Positions 8,745 through 18,129 of a DNA stretch of 64,000 nucleotides are shown here, piece by piece; the first letter of the stretch is position 1; the number at the start of each line of letters is the position of its first letter. The notes beneath the pieces were generated by a model that had not been told where the DNA came from, ran no database searches, and worked only from the letters and a program-made list of their open reading frames with translations. The stretch comes from Acidisphaera sp. S103 (lineage in GTDB: Bacteria; Pseudomonadota; Alphaproteobacteria; Acetobacterales; Acetobacteraceae): positions 91,080 to 155,079 of the forward strand of contig NZ_LMUJ01000024.1 in assembly GCF_009765975.1 (NCBI RefSeq), read 5' to 3'. Both the position numbers and the translations under genes were made by a program.

Positions 8745-9424
8745 GCGGCAGCGCATCCAAGACCAAGGGGGCCAGTCCCCCCACCAGGTCCGGCATGATC
8801 TACTCGACCTTGCGCCAGGATATCCTGCTGGGTGAGCTGGCACCGGCCGGGAAGCTGCGCATCGATCATCTGTGCCAGCGCTACGGTGTGACCAGCACGC
8901 CGATCCGCGAGGCGCTGAATCAGCTCGCCATGGAAGGGTTCGTGCAGCGCCGCGACCAGCGTGGGTTCTTCGTCGCCGAAGCGTCGATGACGGAGCTGGA
9001 GCAACTGACCAACACGCGCTGCTGGGTCGAGCCGATCGCTCTGCGCGAGGCGCTGGCGCATCGTACCGTGGCGTGGGAGGAGCATCTGGTGCTGACCTGC
9101 CACCGGATGCTGCGGGTGGAACGTTCGGTCACTGCCGAAACGTTCAAGGACAACCCGGAATGGGAAAAGGCACACCGAGCCTTCCACATGGCGCTGATCG
9201 CGACCTGTCCATCGCGCTGGCTGGTGGATTTCTGCGCGCTGCTGTCGGACCACGCCGCCCGCTATCGCAACCTGGCGATGTCGGTGATCTATCCGCAACG
9301 CGACATCGCCGGTGAACATCGTGCGCTGATGGAAGCGGCGATCCACGGCGATGTGGAGGATGCGGTTACCAAGCTGGTCCAGCACTATCGCCGGACCGCC
9401 GATATCATCGTCAATTCAAAATAA
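8741..9424 (+). CDS. GntR family transcriptional regulator (FCD domain)
   Basis: 227 residues. A winged HTH occupies about residues 17-80 (IYSTLRQDILLGELAPAGKL, then YGVTSTPIREALNQLAMEGF). A helical FCD ligand-binding domain follows at about 88-215, with metal-ligand type His residues in the AHRAFHMALIATC and GEHRALMEAAIHGD segments. FadR/FCD regulators usually repress catabolic operons and release DNA on binding a carboxylate or sugar acid. Location inside the ABC/amidohydrolase operon suggests autoregulation of this gene set. Its start overlaps the stop of the LVIVD gene. Confidence 0.92.
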   Translation: MSGSASKTKGASPPTRSGMIYSTLRQDILLGELAPAGKLRIDHLCQRYGVTSTPIREALNQLAMEGFVQRRDQRGFFVAEASMTELEQLTNTRCWVEPIALREALAHRTVAWEEHLVLTCHRMLRVERSVTAETFKDNPEWEKAHRAFHMALIATCPSRWLVDFCALLSDHAARYRNLAMSVIYPQRDIAGEHRALMEAAIHGDVEDAVTKLVQHYRRTADIIVNSK

Positions 9425-9447
9425 AAACGAAACGAAGGGGAAGAGCC

Positions 9448-10512
9448 GTGCTGATCAAACGGGATCGTATTGAATTGGGTCATGCCACGGCGCCGTGCGG
9501 TTGCGGCCTGCATCGCCGCGGCTTTCTGGGTGCCGCGGCGGCTCTGGGCGTTGCCGCGATGACGCGTGGTGCCCGAGCGGCGCCGCAGCCGACGGTGATC
9601 GACGTGCATCATCATTACACGTCCCCCGCGTTGCTGGCGATGATGCGGGGGCGCCGGACCCATCAGGGGTTCAACGAGGCGTGGACGTTGCAGAAGTCGT
9701 TGGATGCGATGGATGCCGCCGGGGTGGCCACGGCGGTGGTGTCCACCAGCGATCCCGGCGTGTTCTTCGGCGACTACGACGCGGCCAAGGCGCTCGCCAG
9801 GGACTGCAACGAATACCAGGCGCGTATGGTCGCGGACCACAAGGGCCGGTTCGGCATGTTCACCACACTGCCGCTGCCGGATATCGACAACACACTGGCC
9901 GAGATCGCCTATGGCATGGACACGCTGAAGGCGCAGGGCGTGGGCATGATGACGAGTTACGGCACCAAATATCTTGGCGATCCGGCGTTCGTGCCGGTAA
10001 TGCAGGAACTCAATCGCCGGAAGGCCACGGTGTTCGTGCATCCGCTGCAACCGGCCTGTTGCACCAACGTGGTCGCCGGCGTGCCTGACGTGGTGGTGGA
10101 GTATGGGACGGAAACGTCTCGCACGGTCGCCAGCCTGCTAATGAACCACACGACGATTCGGTTTCCTGATATCCGCTTTATCTTCTCGCATGGGGGCGGG
10201 GCCGTTCCGTTCCTGACGTTCCGCTTCTCGCGGATGGTCAGCGGCGATCCGGAACTGATGAAGGCCGAACCCGGCGGAGCGGTGCCGCTGATCCAGAAAC
10301 TGTATTTTGACACCGCCCAGGCATGGAATCAGTACACCATGCCGTCGCTGACCAAGCTGATGCCGGTCGATCATATCGTGTTCGGTTCGGACTTTCCGGC
10401 CGCGTCGCCGCTGGACGCGGTGAACGGTCTGCGCGCCTTCGGGTTGAGCGAGGACGCTCTGGGCAAGATCGAGCGGCACAACGCGCTGGGGATCCTGGCC
10501 AACCTCGCCTGA
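9448..10512 (+). CDS. Tat-exported amidohydrolase (amidohydrolase_2/ACMSD-like)
   Basis: 354 residues with a GTG start preceded by AAGGGGAAG. The N-terminus carries a twin-arginine signal (LHRRGFLGAAAALGVAAM, cleavage near ARA-AP). The mature domain is a TIM-barrel amidohydrolase_2: metal-binding VIDVHHHYTS near the start, TVFVHPLQP, IRFIFSHGGGAVPFL and VFGSDFPAASPLDAV. Relatives are decarboxylases (ACMSD, 5-carboxyvanillate) or lactonases. Periplasmic location of such an enzyme is unusual; it might convert the ligand before import by the adjacent CUT2 system, which is inference. It is the last gene of the operon. Confidence 0.88.
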   Translation: MLIKRDRIELGHATAPCGCGLHRRGFLGAAAALGVAAMTRGARAAPQPTVIDVHHHYTSPALLAMMRGRRTHQGFNEAWTLQKSLDAMDAAGVATAVVSTSDPGVFFGDYDAAKALARDCNEYQARMVADHKGRFGMFTTLPLPDIDNTLAEIAYGMDTLKAQGVGMMTSYGTKYLGDPAFVPVMQELNRRKATVFVHPLQPACCTNVVAGVPDVVVEYGTETSRTVASLLMNHTTIRFPDIRFIFSHGGGAVPFLTFRFSRMVSGDPELMKAEPGGAVPLIQKLYFDTAQAWNQYTMPSLTKLMPVDHIVFGSDFPAASPLDAVNGLRAFGLSEDALGKIERHNALGILANLA

Positions 10513-10697
10513 TCCACCGAGGTCTATCGTCACTTTATCAGAACTATTTCGTCGTTGCGAAATCCGTCATGACAACGAAGGTGTGATCGGGCAACGCAAA
10601 ACTGTTGCGGTATGATCGAGACGTCACGCGGCCTTGAAGCCATCGGCGCTGTGCTGGTGGTCACGGAGCATGCTCGACCGCGAGGAGATACCTTGAG

Positions 10698-10979
10698 ATG
10701 AATCGTAACAAAATGGTCATTGCCGTTACTTTGGCGACCTTGACCGTTGCACCTGGATTTGCGCGTGCCTGCACGCAGCAGGACGTGATGGCGAAAGGCG
10801 CGCAGCTCAGCCAGTTGATTCAGGCGAAGATGGCGGCGGATCCGTCCCAGGGGCAGGCGTTGATGGCGAAGATGCAGCCGGTCATGATGTCCTACCAGAC
10901 GCAGATGACGAGCGGCGGCGCGGTCGATTGGGACAAGGTCTGCGGTGAATATGACGATCTGATCAAGCAAGCCCAATAA
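10698..10979 (+). CDS. Small secreted protein of unknown function
   Basis: 93 residues, beginning MNRNKMVIAVTLATLTVAPG and then FARAC, a Sec signal peptide with cleavage near residue 24. The mature part is about 69 residues, mostly amphipathic helix (AKGAQLSQLIQAKMAADPSQ) with two Cys (one at the mature N-terminus, one in KVCGEYDDL) that could form a disulfide. The start follows a strong GAGGAGA site. The 185-base upstream spacer suggests its own promoter. I do not recognise a characterised family. Confidence 0.75.
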   Translation: MNRNKMVIAVTLATLTVAPGFARACTQQDVMAKGAQLSQLIQAKMAADPSQGQALMAKMQPVMMSYQTQMTSGGAVDWDKVCGEYDDLIKQAQ

Positions 10980-11072
10980 CGAGCGAAACGATATCGCGAT
11001 CGGCGTCCGCCATGGGCTTCGGTCGCGGTTCGCCCGCTCGCATCGCGGCCGCAAAGATACGCGCGACCGCCC

Positions 11073-14000
11073 TTATGCCCGGTTGATCTGCTTCCTGGAC
11101 ATCAGCAGGGCGTTGATCCGGTCGGCCAGTTGCATCCCTGTCACCGGCTTGCGCAACAGGGAGAATGTGCCGCTGATCGCACCGCCCACCGCCAGGGTGG
11201 CACCATCGCCGGCATATCCCGTCAGCAGTACGGCGGGCAGGCCCGGCCGCCGTTCCTGCGCCGCGCGGATCAGCGCCAGCCCGTCCATCCCCGGCATCGT
11301 CAGGTCGGAAACGATGATGTCCACGCGTTCGCCCGCCGCCAGCCGAACCAGGGCCGCCGCCCCACTGTCCGCGGGCAGCACCGCATGGCCCGCGTCCTCC
11401 AGCGACAGCGCCAGCACCTCCCGCACGATCGCGTCGTCATCGACCAGCAGCACGCGGGGCTTGCTGGCGATGGCCGCTGTCGCGGCGATGGTTTCCGCCG
11501 CAAACGGCGTCGAACCCGCGGCCCGCGGCAGCCACAGGCTGATGCGGGTGCCCCGGCCGACCACACTGTCGATGGACAGGCTGCCGCCGCTCTGTTCGAC
11601 GAAGCCCTTTGCCATTGCCAGCCCAAGTCCGGTGCCCTTGCCTGGCTCCTTGGTGGTGAAGAACGGTTCGGTCACACGCGCCAGCACAGCGTGGTCCATG
11701 CCGTCCCCGGTATCGCTGACCACGATCCGCACGTAGTAACCTGGGGCAAGGCCGGCCGGATGCGGCAAGCCGGGCGACACCGTTTCCGACCCGGCGGCCA
11801 AGGTCAGCGTGCCGCCCAACGGCATCGCGTCCCGGGCATTGGTGGCCAGGTTGACCAGCACCGTTTCCAATTGCCCGCGATCCGCCAACAACGGCGGAAT
11901 GCCCGCCGGCACATCGATTTTGCACACGACCGAACCACCCAGCGTGTGGGTCAGCACCTCCGCCATGTCGGTCAGCAACGCGGCGACGTCGACGCTTTCC
12001 GCCCGCAGGTCGCCGCGGCGGGAAAACGCCAGCAACCGGCTGGTGATGGCCGCGCCGCGCCTGGCGGCATCCAGCACCATCCGCACATTGCGCAGGACGC
12101 GCTCGACGTCGTCCGGCCGGCGTTCGATCAGCGCTGCGCCACCCGAGACGGCCTGCAGCACGTTGTTGAAGTCATGCGCGATGCCGCCGGCGATCTGACC
12201 CAGCGCATGCATCCTCTCGGCATGGGCGGCCCGCTGCTGTGCCGCCTCGCGCGCCGCCATTTCCTCCCGCACCCGCTGCTCCAGCCGGACATTGATCTGC
12301 TGCTGGAAGTCCAGCAGGCGCTTTTCGGCGTCGATATCCAGGAAGATGGCCAGGGCTTCCCGAACGGTCCCGTCTTCCTGCCGAAACGGGACGCTGCCGA
12401 CCTTGAACCATTTCTCGCTGCCGTCGGCGTCCCGGAACAGCATCTCCGCCCCCGGCAACGTGGTGTCGCCCCGATACAGCGCCCGCTGGATCGGGAAATG
12501 TTCGGCTGGCAGAGGATTTCCACCCGGATCGTAGGCAATCCATTCGCCGCGCGGCGCGACCGCCATGGACGGAAGCACCGGGCCGATCAGGCGTTTCATG
12601 TGCGCGTTGCCCAGGACGATCCGCCCGTCGGCATTGACGATCCCTACCCCGATCGGCATCGCCTCGATGACTTCCGACAGCCGGCTCCGTTCGGTTTCCA
12701 GCATCGAGATCAGCCGATCACGAGCCATTTCCGCTTCGTATCGCGCCGTGACGTCCATGTTGATGCCGACCATGCGGATCGCCCGTCCGTCGGCCCCGCG
12801 AATGGTCTGGCCGCGGCCCAGCAGGCGGCGCAGCGACCCGTCAGACAAAACCACGCTGTATTCCGTCATATAGGAACGCCCTGGCGACTTCAGCGCGGCC
12901 AGCAGCTCCTCCTGCACCCGGCGCAGGTCGGACCGATGCACGGTTTGCTGCCAGAGTTCGGGGCTTGGACCGCCGGGCCGCGGCTCCAGCCCATGCAGGC
13001 GCCACTGATGCTCGCTCCAGGTCAGCGTGTCGTTCACCACATGCCAGTCCCAGATGCCCAGGTTCGCACCCTCTCTGGCCAGTTCCAGGCGGTCCTCGTT
13101 GACGCGCAGCCCGGCTTCCGCCCGGCGCAGGTTGGTGACGTCGATCTGATTGATCAACACCAGGGTCCGCCCCTTCACAGGCACCGGCGCAACCGCGATC
13201 AGCAGGTCGCGCGGGCCCAGTCTGCCCTGAACCCGGGTTTCGTAGCTGGCGCTGTGGCCGGCGACGACCGACTGGCAAATCGCCCGGATCCGTTCGTGAC
13301 TTGTCTGCAGGGCGAAATCGGTGATTGCGCGGCCGCGAAACTCCTCGATCGAGTAGCCCACATACGACGCCGCGACCGCGTTGCTGTCGATGACCCGCGT
13401 GGTGTCGGGGTCCAGCAGGATCGCGCCGCCGGGCGACCACTCGAACAGTGCTCGGAAGCGCGCCTCACTCTCCGCCAGGGCGTTGGCCGAGTCCCGTCGT
13501 CCGGCCGCCGCCGTCGTCAGCGCCAGGGCAACCATGTCGAATTCCGGCAGGCCGGTCGCCGACGGGCCGGCCGGCCCGATCTGGCCATCCTGCATCGCCA
13601 ACCGCCGAAGTTGTTCGATTGGCCGGGTGATCCCCTTGGCGACCCACATCGCCATCGCCATGGCAATGGCCAGGACGACGGCACCGATCCCGACCACCCG
13701 CAGGATGGCCTCCCGCACCGGCCCGAAGACAACGTCGTTCGGCGCGGCGACAACCACCGTCCAGCCGAATGGCATGACATGCGTATAGGCCGCCGACGTT
13801 AAGACGTCTTTCGCAGCGGCCACCTGCGTCACCCCTTCCGCGTTGCTTCGGATGGTGTCCCACAGGGCGGCAGAGACTGGGGTGCCGGCGAACCGATCCA
13901 GTTCCGGAACGCGCGCGGCGATGACGCCAGCCGCGTCGACCACCATCACGCTGCCGTCCTGCGGCAGGCGCTGGCGGGCGATCAGGTCCGCGATCACGCC

Positions 14001-14636
14001 GGGCAGCAATCTGATATAAAGGTCGTACACCACGCGATCGTCGCGAAACACCGGAACATCGACGCTGAAGCCACTTCGTCCGGTGGCCCGGCCGAGATGC
14101 ATGTCGGTCACCACGGGACCATGCTTGTCGAAGACCTGAATGCCATCCGCGTACGACTGGCGGGGCAGCATGGGTGTAGACTTGCCCGGTGGTAATCCAT
14201 AGACCCGCACGCGCCGCAGGTCCGGACCGGCGATACCGAGCACGGAACCGAGTGGCTGACGCGCCAGGAAGGTCTCGGCCAGATGGTCGAACTGCCCCCA
14301 GTCACCTTCCTGCAGGGCAGGCGACAACGCCAGGGTCTCCAGCGCCGACACGCGAAGCTGCAACTCCCGCTCGACCGCGATGGCGGTACCATGGGCGGTT
14401 GTCAGCAACCCGTCGTACACCGCCTCGCGCTTGTCCTGGTAATCCAAATAGCGGCGAACCAGGCCCGTGCAGCCCAGCGGCACGATGCAGGCCATGACCA
14501 GCAGGATCAGCCGGGATCGCAGCGACAGATCGCGGCGCCAGCCAAGGCGCCGAACCACCCGCGTGGCACGCGAAGCAGGCGGGCCTCCGGCTATCCGAAC
14601 CGACGGTTCCTGGTTCGCGTCCCGATGGGGCGCCAC
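11073..14636 (-). CDS. Hybrid sensor histidine kinase/response regulator with Cache and three PAS domains
   Basis: 1187-residue membrane sensor. TM1 lies at about residues 41-60. A periplasmic Cache-type sensing region runs to about 305 (IAGPDLRRVRVYG and VVVAAPNDVVFG). TM2 is at about 308-335, followed by a HAMP-like segment. PAS1 begins at about 395 (ARFRALFEWSPGGAILLDPD), PAS2 at about 515 (LELAREGANLGIWDWHV) and PAS3 at about 650. The HisKA phosphoacceptor is His821 in GGIAHDFNNVLQ. The HATPase domain shows NLATNARDAMPLGG, DTGDGMD and KGTGLGLAMAKGF. A C-terminal receiver carries phosphoacceptor Asp1111 (IIVSDLTMPGMDG). The GTG start is preceded by AGGAGG. No partner response regulator is adjacent. 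Confidence 0.93.
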   Translation of the reverse strand: MAPHRDANQEPSVRIAGGPPASRATRVVRRLGWRRDLSLRSRLILLVMACIVPLGCTGLVRRYLDYQDKREAVYDGLLTTAHGTAIAVERELQLRVSALETLALSPALQEGDWGQFDHLAETFLARQPLGSVLGIAGPDLRRVRVYGLPPGKSTPMLPRQSYADGIQVFDKHGPVVTDMHLGRATGRSGFSVDVPVFRDDRVVYDLYIRLLPGVIADLIARQRLPQDGSVMVVDAAGVIAARVPELDRFAGTPVSAALWDTIRSNAEGVTQVAAAKDVLTSAAYTHVMPFGWTVVVAAPNDVVFGPVREAILRVVGIGAVVLAIAMAMAMWVAKGITRPIEQLRRLAMQDGQIGPAGPSATGLPEFDMVALALTTAAAGRRDSANALAESEARFRALFEWSPGGAILLDPDTTRVIDSNAVAASYVGYSIEEFRGRAITDFALQTSHERIRAICQSVVAGHSASYETRVQGRLGPRDLLIAVAPVPVKGRTLVLINQIDVTNLRRAEAGLRVNEDRLELAREGANLGIWDWHVVNDTLTWSEHQWRLHGLEPRPGGPSPELWQQTVHRSDLRRVQEELLAALKSPGRSYMTEYSVVLSDGSLRRLLGRGQTIRGADGRAIRMVGINMDVTARYEAEMARDRLISMLETERSRLSEVIEAMPIGVGIVNADGRIVLGNAHMKRLIGPVLPSMAVAPRGEWIAYDPGGNPLPAEHFPIQRALYRGDTTLPGAEMLFRDADGSEKWFKVGSVPFRQEDGTVREALAIFLDIDAEKRLLDFQQQINVRLEQRVREEMAAREAAQQRAAHAERMHALGQIAGGIAHDFNNVLQAVSGGAALIERRPDDVERVLRNVRMVLDAARRGAAITSRLLAFSRRGDLRAESVDVAALLTDMAEVLTHTLGGSVVCKIDVPAGIPPLLADRGQLETVLVNLATNARDAMPLGGTLTLAAGSETVSPGLPHPAGLAPGYYVRIVVSDTGDGMDHAVLARVTEPFFTTKEPGKGTGLGLAMAKGFVEQSGGSLSIDSVVGRGTRISLWLPRAAGSTPFAAETIAATAAIASKPRVLLVDDDAIVREVLALSLEDAGHAVLPADSGAAALVRLAAGERVDIIVSDLTMPGMDGLALIRAAQERRPGLPAVLLTGYAGDGATLAVGGAISGTFSLLRKPVTGMQLADRINALLMSRKQINRA

Positions 14637-14838
14637 GCTGCTTCAACCTCCTGTGCTTTGCCGAGTCGGCCGGCGGCGGTATTCAATCACAAAGAAGCGA
14701 GCGCTGGCGACACCTTCCGACCATTGTTTCATCCTGGCGCCGCGGCGGCGACATCGCTCGCCACGGTTGCCAGATCGGCCCTTGCCATCCCCAGCCGCTC
14801 CGGCAATCTCCCGCACCAGCATTCAGACCGGATTTCCG

Positions 14839-15645
14839 ATGCCCCAGCCCCCTGTCCTTCTGTCCACCGACGCCAACGGCGTCGCCACCGTCACCCTCAA
14901 CCGCCCCGAGGTCGGCAACGCCTACAACACCGCCATGCTGGATGGGCTGATCGACGGCCTGACCGCCCTGGCAAAAGACCCCGCCGTCCGCTGCCTCGTC
15001 ATCCGAGGCGCCGGCAAGCACTTCCAGGCTGGTGCCGACATCAGGTGGCTGGGCGAGGTCGCCCATTACCCGCCGGCCGAGAACTACGCTGCCTCCATCG
15101 CCACGACACGCGCGATGCAGTTGCTGAACGAATTCCCCAAGCCGACGATCGCCCTGGTCCATGGCGCCTGTTTCGGCGGCGGGGTCGGCATCGTCTGCTG
15201 CGTCGACGTCGCCTTCGCCACGCCGGACTCCCTGTTCGGCATCACCGAAATCCGCGTCGGCGTCGCCCCCACCCCGATCTCCACCCACATGGTCAACGCC
15301 ATCGGGCTGCGCCACACCCGCCGCTACGCCCTGACCGGCGAACGCTTCGACGCGCGAGAGGCGGAGCGTATCGGCTTAATTCATGAAATCGTCTCGGAGG
15401 CGGAAACCGAAACGAAATTAGCCTCCGTGCTCGACGCGATCATGCTGGGCAGCCCAACGGCGATCACGATGACCAAAAGCAGTTTTCTAGGCGCAAACAA
15501 TCTGTTGCTGGACGATCGGCAGGTCTCGATGCTGGCACACGAGGGATGGACCCAGCGCCACTCGCCGGAAGGCCATGAAGGCACCACCGCCTTCCGCGAG
15601 AAGCGGACGCCATCTTGGTACAAACAGGTTCACCCCAACGTGTAG
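14839..15645 (+). CDS. Enoyl-CoA hydratase/isomerase family protein
   Basis: 268-residue crotonase. TLNRPEVGNAYNTAMLDGLI near residue 20, the oxyanion-hole segment GKHFQAGADIRWL near 65, ALVHGACFGGGVGIVCCVDV near 100 and GITEIRVGVAPTPISTHMV are conserved family positions. The internal ATG at 14839 marks the start of homology; more distal in-frame starts add a low-complexity N-terminus. It lies 23 bases upstream of the glucose-6-phosphate dehydrogenase gene, so the two may be co-transcribed, although no metabolic link is obvious. The substrate is not determinable. Confidence 0.9.
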   Translation: MPQPPVLLSTDANGVATVTLNRPEVGNAYNTAMLDGLIDGLTALAKDPAVRCLVIRGAGKHFQAGADIRWLGEVAHYPPAENYAASIATTRAMQLLNEFPKPTIALVHGACFGGGVGIVCCVDVAFATPDSLFGITEIRVGVAPTPISTHMVNAIGLRHTRRYALTGERFDAREAERIGLIHEIVSEAETETKLASVLDAIMLGSPTAITMTKSSFLGANNLLLDDRQVSMLAHEGWTQRHSPEGHEGTTAFREKRTPSWYKQVHPNV

Positions 15646-15668
15646 CCACACCGAACCGACGGAGCCTC

Positions 15669-17264
15669 ATGTTGTCAGCCATGACCGACGCCAAACCAGT
15701 CGCCGCCCAAGTTCTCACCGCCCCGCCCCGCCGATCACCGAAACCACCCGGCCCTTGTGCCATGGTGATCTTCGGCGCCGGCGGCGACCTGACCAAGCGC
15801 CTGCTGGTCCCGGCGCTCTACAACCTGGCCACCACCGGCCTGCTGCCGGAGCACTTCGAGCTGATCGGTGTCGATCTCGCCGACCTCGATGCCGACAAGT
15901 GGCGCGACAGCCTGCACACAATGATGGAAAGCTTCGTCGGCAAGACCGCCAGCGAAAGCCGGATCGACAAGGTCGATGAAGACACTTGGAAGCACCTGAC
16001 CGGTCACATGACCTACATCAAGGGCGACCTGACCGACGACGGCCTGTACGAAAAACTCAAGCAGCACATCGACCAGAAATCCGACACCGGCGGCAACTGC
16101 CTGTTCTATCTGGCCATCGCCGACCGCTTCTTCAGCCCCGTGGTGACCCATCTCGGCAAGGCCGGGTTGTTGGAGGAAAACTGGGACGAAGACGGCAAGG
16201 CGCCGGAACACTGGCGCCGCGTGGTGATCGAAAAGCCGTTCGGCCACGACCAGGCCTCCGCCAGAGCGTTGAACACCGCCATTCTGCGCGTCGCGCGGGA
16301 ACACCAGATCTTCCGCATCGACCATTTCCTCGGCAAGGAAACGGTGCAGAACATCATGGCGCTGCGCTTCGCCAACGGCATGTTTGAGCCGCTGTGGAAC
16401 CGCGACCGCATCGACCACGTACAGATCACCGCGGCCGAGACGGTCGGCGTGGAAACCCGCGGCCGCTTTTACGAAAAGACCGGCGCGCTGCGCGACATGA
16501 TCCCCAACCACGTGTTCCAGCTTCTGGCGATGGTGGCGATGGAACCGCCCGGCGGCTTCGACGCCGCCGCGGTGCGCGGCCGCAAGGAAGATGTTTTCGC
16601 GGCGATGCGCACAGTCGCGCCGGAAGACGCGGTGCGCGGCCAGTATGGCCCCGGCCCCGACGGCGTGGTGGGCTACCGCGAGGAACACGACGTCGCACCG
16701 GACTCCGGCACCGAAACTTACGTCGCCATACAACTGGCGATCGATAACTGGCGCTGGGCCGGCGTGCCGTTCTACCTGCGCACCGGCAAGCACATGTCCC
16801 GCCGCGTGACGGAAATCGCCATCCGCTTCAAACCCGCGCCGTTCGCACCCTTCGAGAACACCGACGTCGGCACCCTGCCGCCCAACTGGCTGCTGCTGCA
16901 GATCCAGCCCGACGAGGGCATCGCGCTGCAATTCGAGGTCAAGCGCCCCGGCCCGGTCGTCGACCTGGCCGCTGTCCGCATGGCATTCAAATACGCCGAC
17001 TGGTTCCCGAAGGAACCGAACATCGGCTACGAGACCCTGATCTACGACGTGATGATGGGCGACCAGACACTGTTCAACCGGGCCGACATGGTCGAGGAAA
17101 CCTGGCGCGTGGTCAGCAAGGTTCTGGACAACTGGTCGACGGAAACGCCCGAGGGCTTCCCCAACTACGCCTCCGGCAGCGATGGCCCGGCGGAAGCGGA
17201 CGCCCTGCTGGCCCGCACCGGCCGAGCCTGGCGGCCGACAATGGACGATGGAAAGTCCAGGTAG
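15669..17264 (+). CDS. zwf: Glucose-6-phosphate 1-dehydrogenase
   Basis: 531-residue cytoplasmic enzyme oxidising glucose 6-phosphate to 6-phosphogluconolactone with NAD(P)+, first step of the oxidative pentose phosphate/Entner-Doudoroff route. The dinucleotide-binding loop is MVIFGAGGDLTKRLLVPAL near residue 36. The signature RIDHFLGKE at residues 216-224 contains the catalytic His region. RFANGMFEPLWNRDRIDHVQ and FYLRTGKHMSRRVTEIAIRF are strongly conserved. I use the ATG at 15669, just after GGAG; an ATG at 15681 is also possible. The first 30 residues are a non-conserved extension. No pgl or edd gene is next to it. Confidence 0.95.
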   Translation: MLSAMTDAKPVAAQVLTAPPRRSPKPPGPCAMVIFGAGGDLTKRLLVPALYNLATTGLLPEHFELIGVDLADLDADKWRDSLHTMMESFVGKTASESRIDKVDEDTWKHLTGHMTYIKGDLTDDGLYEKLKQHIDQKSDTGGNCLFYLAIADRFFSPVVTHLGKAGLLEENWDEDGKAPEHWRRVVIEKPFGHDQASARALNTAILRVAREHQIFRIDHFLGKETVQNIMALRFANGMFEPLWNRDRIDHVQITAAETVGVETRGRFYEKTGALRDMIPNHVFQLLAMVAMEPPGGFDAAAVRGRKEDVFAAMRTVAPEDAVRGQYGPGPDGVVGYREEHDVAPDSGTETYVAIQLAIDNWRWAGVPFYLRTGKHMSRRVTEIAIRFKPAPFAPFENTDVGTLPPNWLLLQIQPDEGIALQFEVKRPGPVVDLAAVRMAFKYADWFPKEPNIGYETLIYDVMMGDQTLFNRADMVEETWRVVSKVLDNWSTETPEGFPNYASGSDGPAEADALLARTGRAWRPTMDDGKSR

Positions 17265-17392
17265 CGGCGCCGGCCGACGGGGACCGCGGGCTAGCCTGGA
17301 TGACGCCGTTCTCCCTATGCGTGGTCGAGTTCAAGCCAACCCGACCCCAGGGCAGCGACGTCATCCAGGCCAGCGCGCGGTCGTGCCGACGG

Positions 17393-17839
17393 TTAAGTCG
17401 GCCAGTGGCCCGACGACCTGGCGATCGCCTCATCGAAAGCCGCCAACACCTGCCGATGGCTGGAGTTGTCGTTCATGCTCTCAATGTCGTTGAACCCACG
17501 GCTCATCGCCACCGACAGCAAGACTGCGTTCGCGCCGGTCTGTCCCCCATGCGCGTTCAACAGCCGGGATGCGCCGCGTAACGCGCCGACGGCACAGCGG
17601 CGTCCATCGCGCGTCTCATAGCGTCGCTGTACCCAGTCCTTCCGGTCCTCGATCAGCGCTCGGCCGATCGTCAGAACCTGCACCGTCACCGCATCCGGCT
17701 GGTCGGCCGGTATCGGCTGAAACGCATGCAACGGAATGGTCTTTGTGATCGGGGGGGCGCCTACGAACAATTGCGTCATACGCGCCCAAAACGAAGGCTT
17801 CGTGGTTGTCGTTACATAACCAAGTCCATCGAACGGCAT
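17393..17839 (-). CDS. DUF6197-like hypothetical protein
   Basis: 148 residues, no signal peptide. The core RALIEDRKDWVQRRYETRDG followed by RRCAVGALRGASRLL resembles the 'CAVGAL' motif of DUF6197-type proteins, whose function is unknown. The C-terminus (VLAAFDEAIARSSG) fits the family's usual ending. The ATG at 17839 follows GGGGAGACAACC; a longer frame upstream is Gly/Arg rich and lacks homology. It is transcribed divergently from the RcnB-like gene. Confidence 0.7.
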   Translation of the reverse strand: MPFDGLGYVTTTTKPSFWARMTQLFVGAPPITKTIPLHAFQPIPADQPDAVTVQVLTIGRALIEDRKDWVQRRYETRDGRRCAVGALRGASRLLNAHGGQTGANAVLLSVAMSRGFNDIESMNDNSSHRQVLAAFDEAIARSSGHWPT

Positions 17840-18089
17840 GGTTGTCTCCCCTGCTTTACGGGATGCCCCCACTAAACCACGGTTCAGAGCCAAATGTTCA
17901 CAACGCACGATAATTTGGCTGAAAAACACCGAACCGCCGACGCCGGCCCCGCGGCCGGAGCCACCCCTGCGCCAGATCTCCCCCCTTGGCACCGGCACAC
18001 CGATCGTGCGCGCGCCAGCGACACCGCCAAATTTGGCCCGTCCGCGAAAATTAACCGTCGGTCGCCTTGCAAGTTCACGCCGGGAGGAT

Positions 18090-18098
18090 TGCTATAAT
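18090..18098 (+). promoter_or_regulatory. Extended -10 promoter of the RcnB-like gene
   Basis: TGCTATAAT fits the extended -10 consensus TGnTATAAT, and TATAAT at 18093-18098 is a perfect sigma-70 hexamer. The start codon lies 31 bases after the box. TTGCAA at about 18067 could serve as -35 but the spacer is long (20), in line with an extended -10 promoter that needs little from -35. Confidence 0.6.
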
Positions 18099-18129
18099 TG
18101 CCTGACAATCGAGTCGAGGAAGCAATCGA

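Noticed and set aside
11130..13802. 890-codon plus-strand frame opposite the sensor kinase
   Set aside because: Very His/Gln/Arg-rich, no domain recognised, fully antisense to a well-supported kinase; a high-GC antisense artefact.
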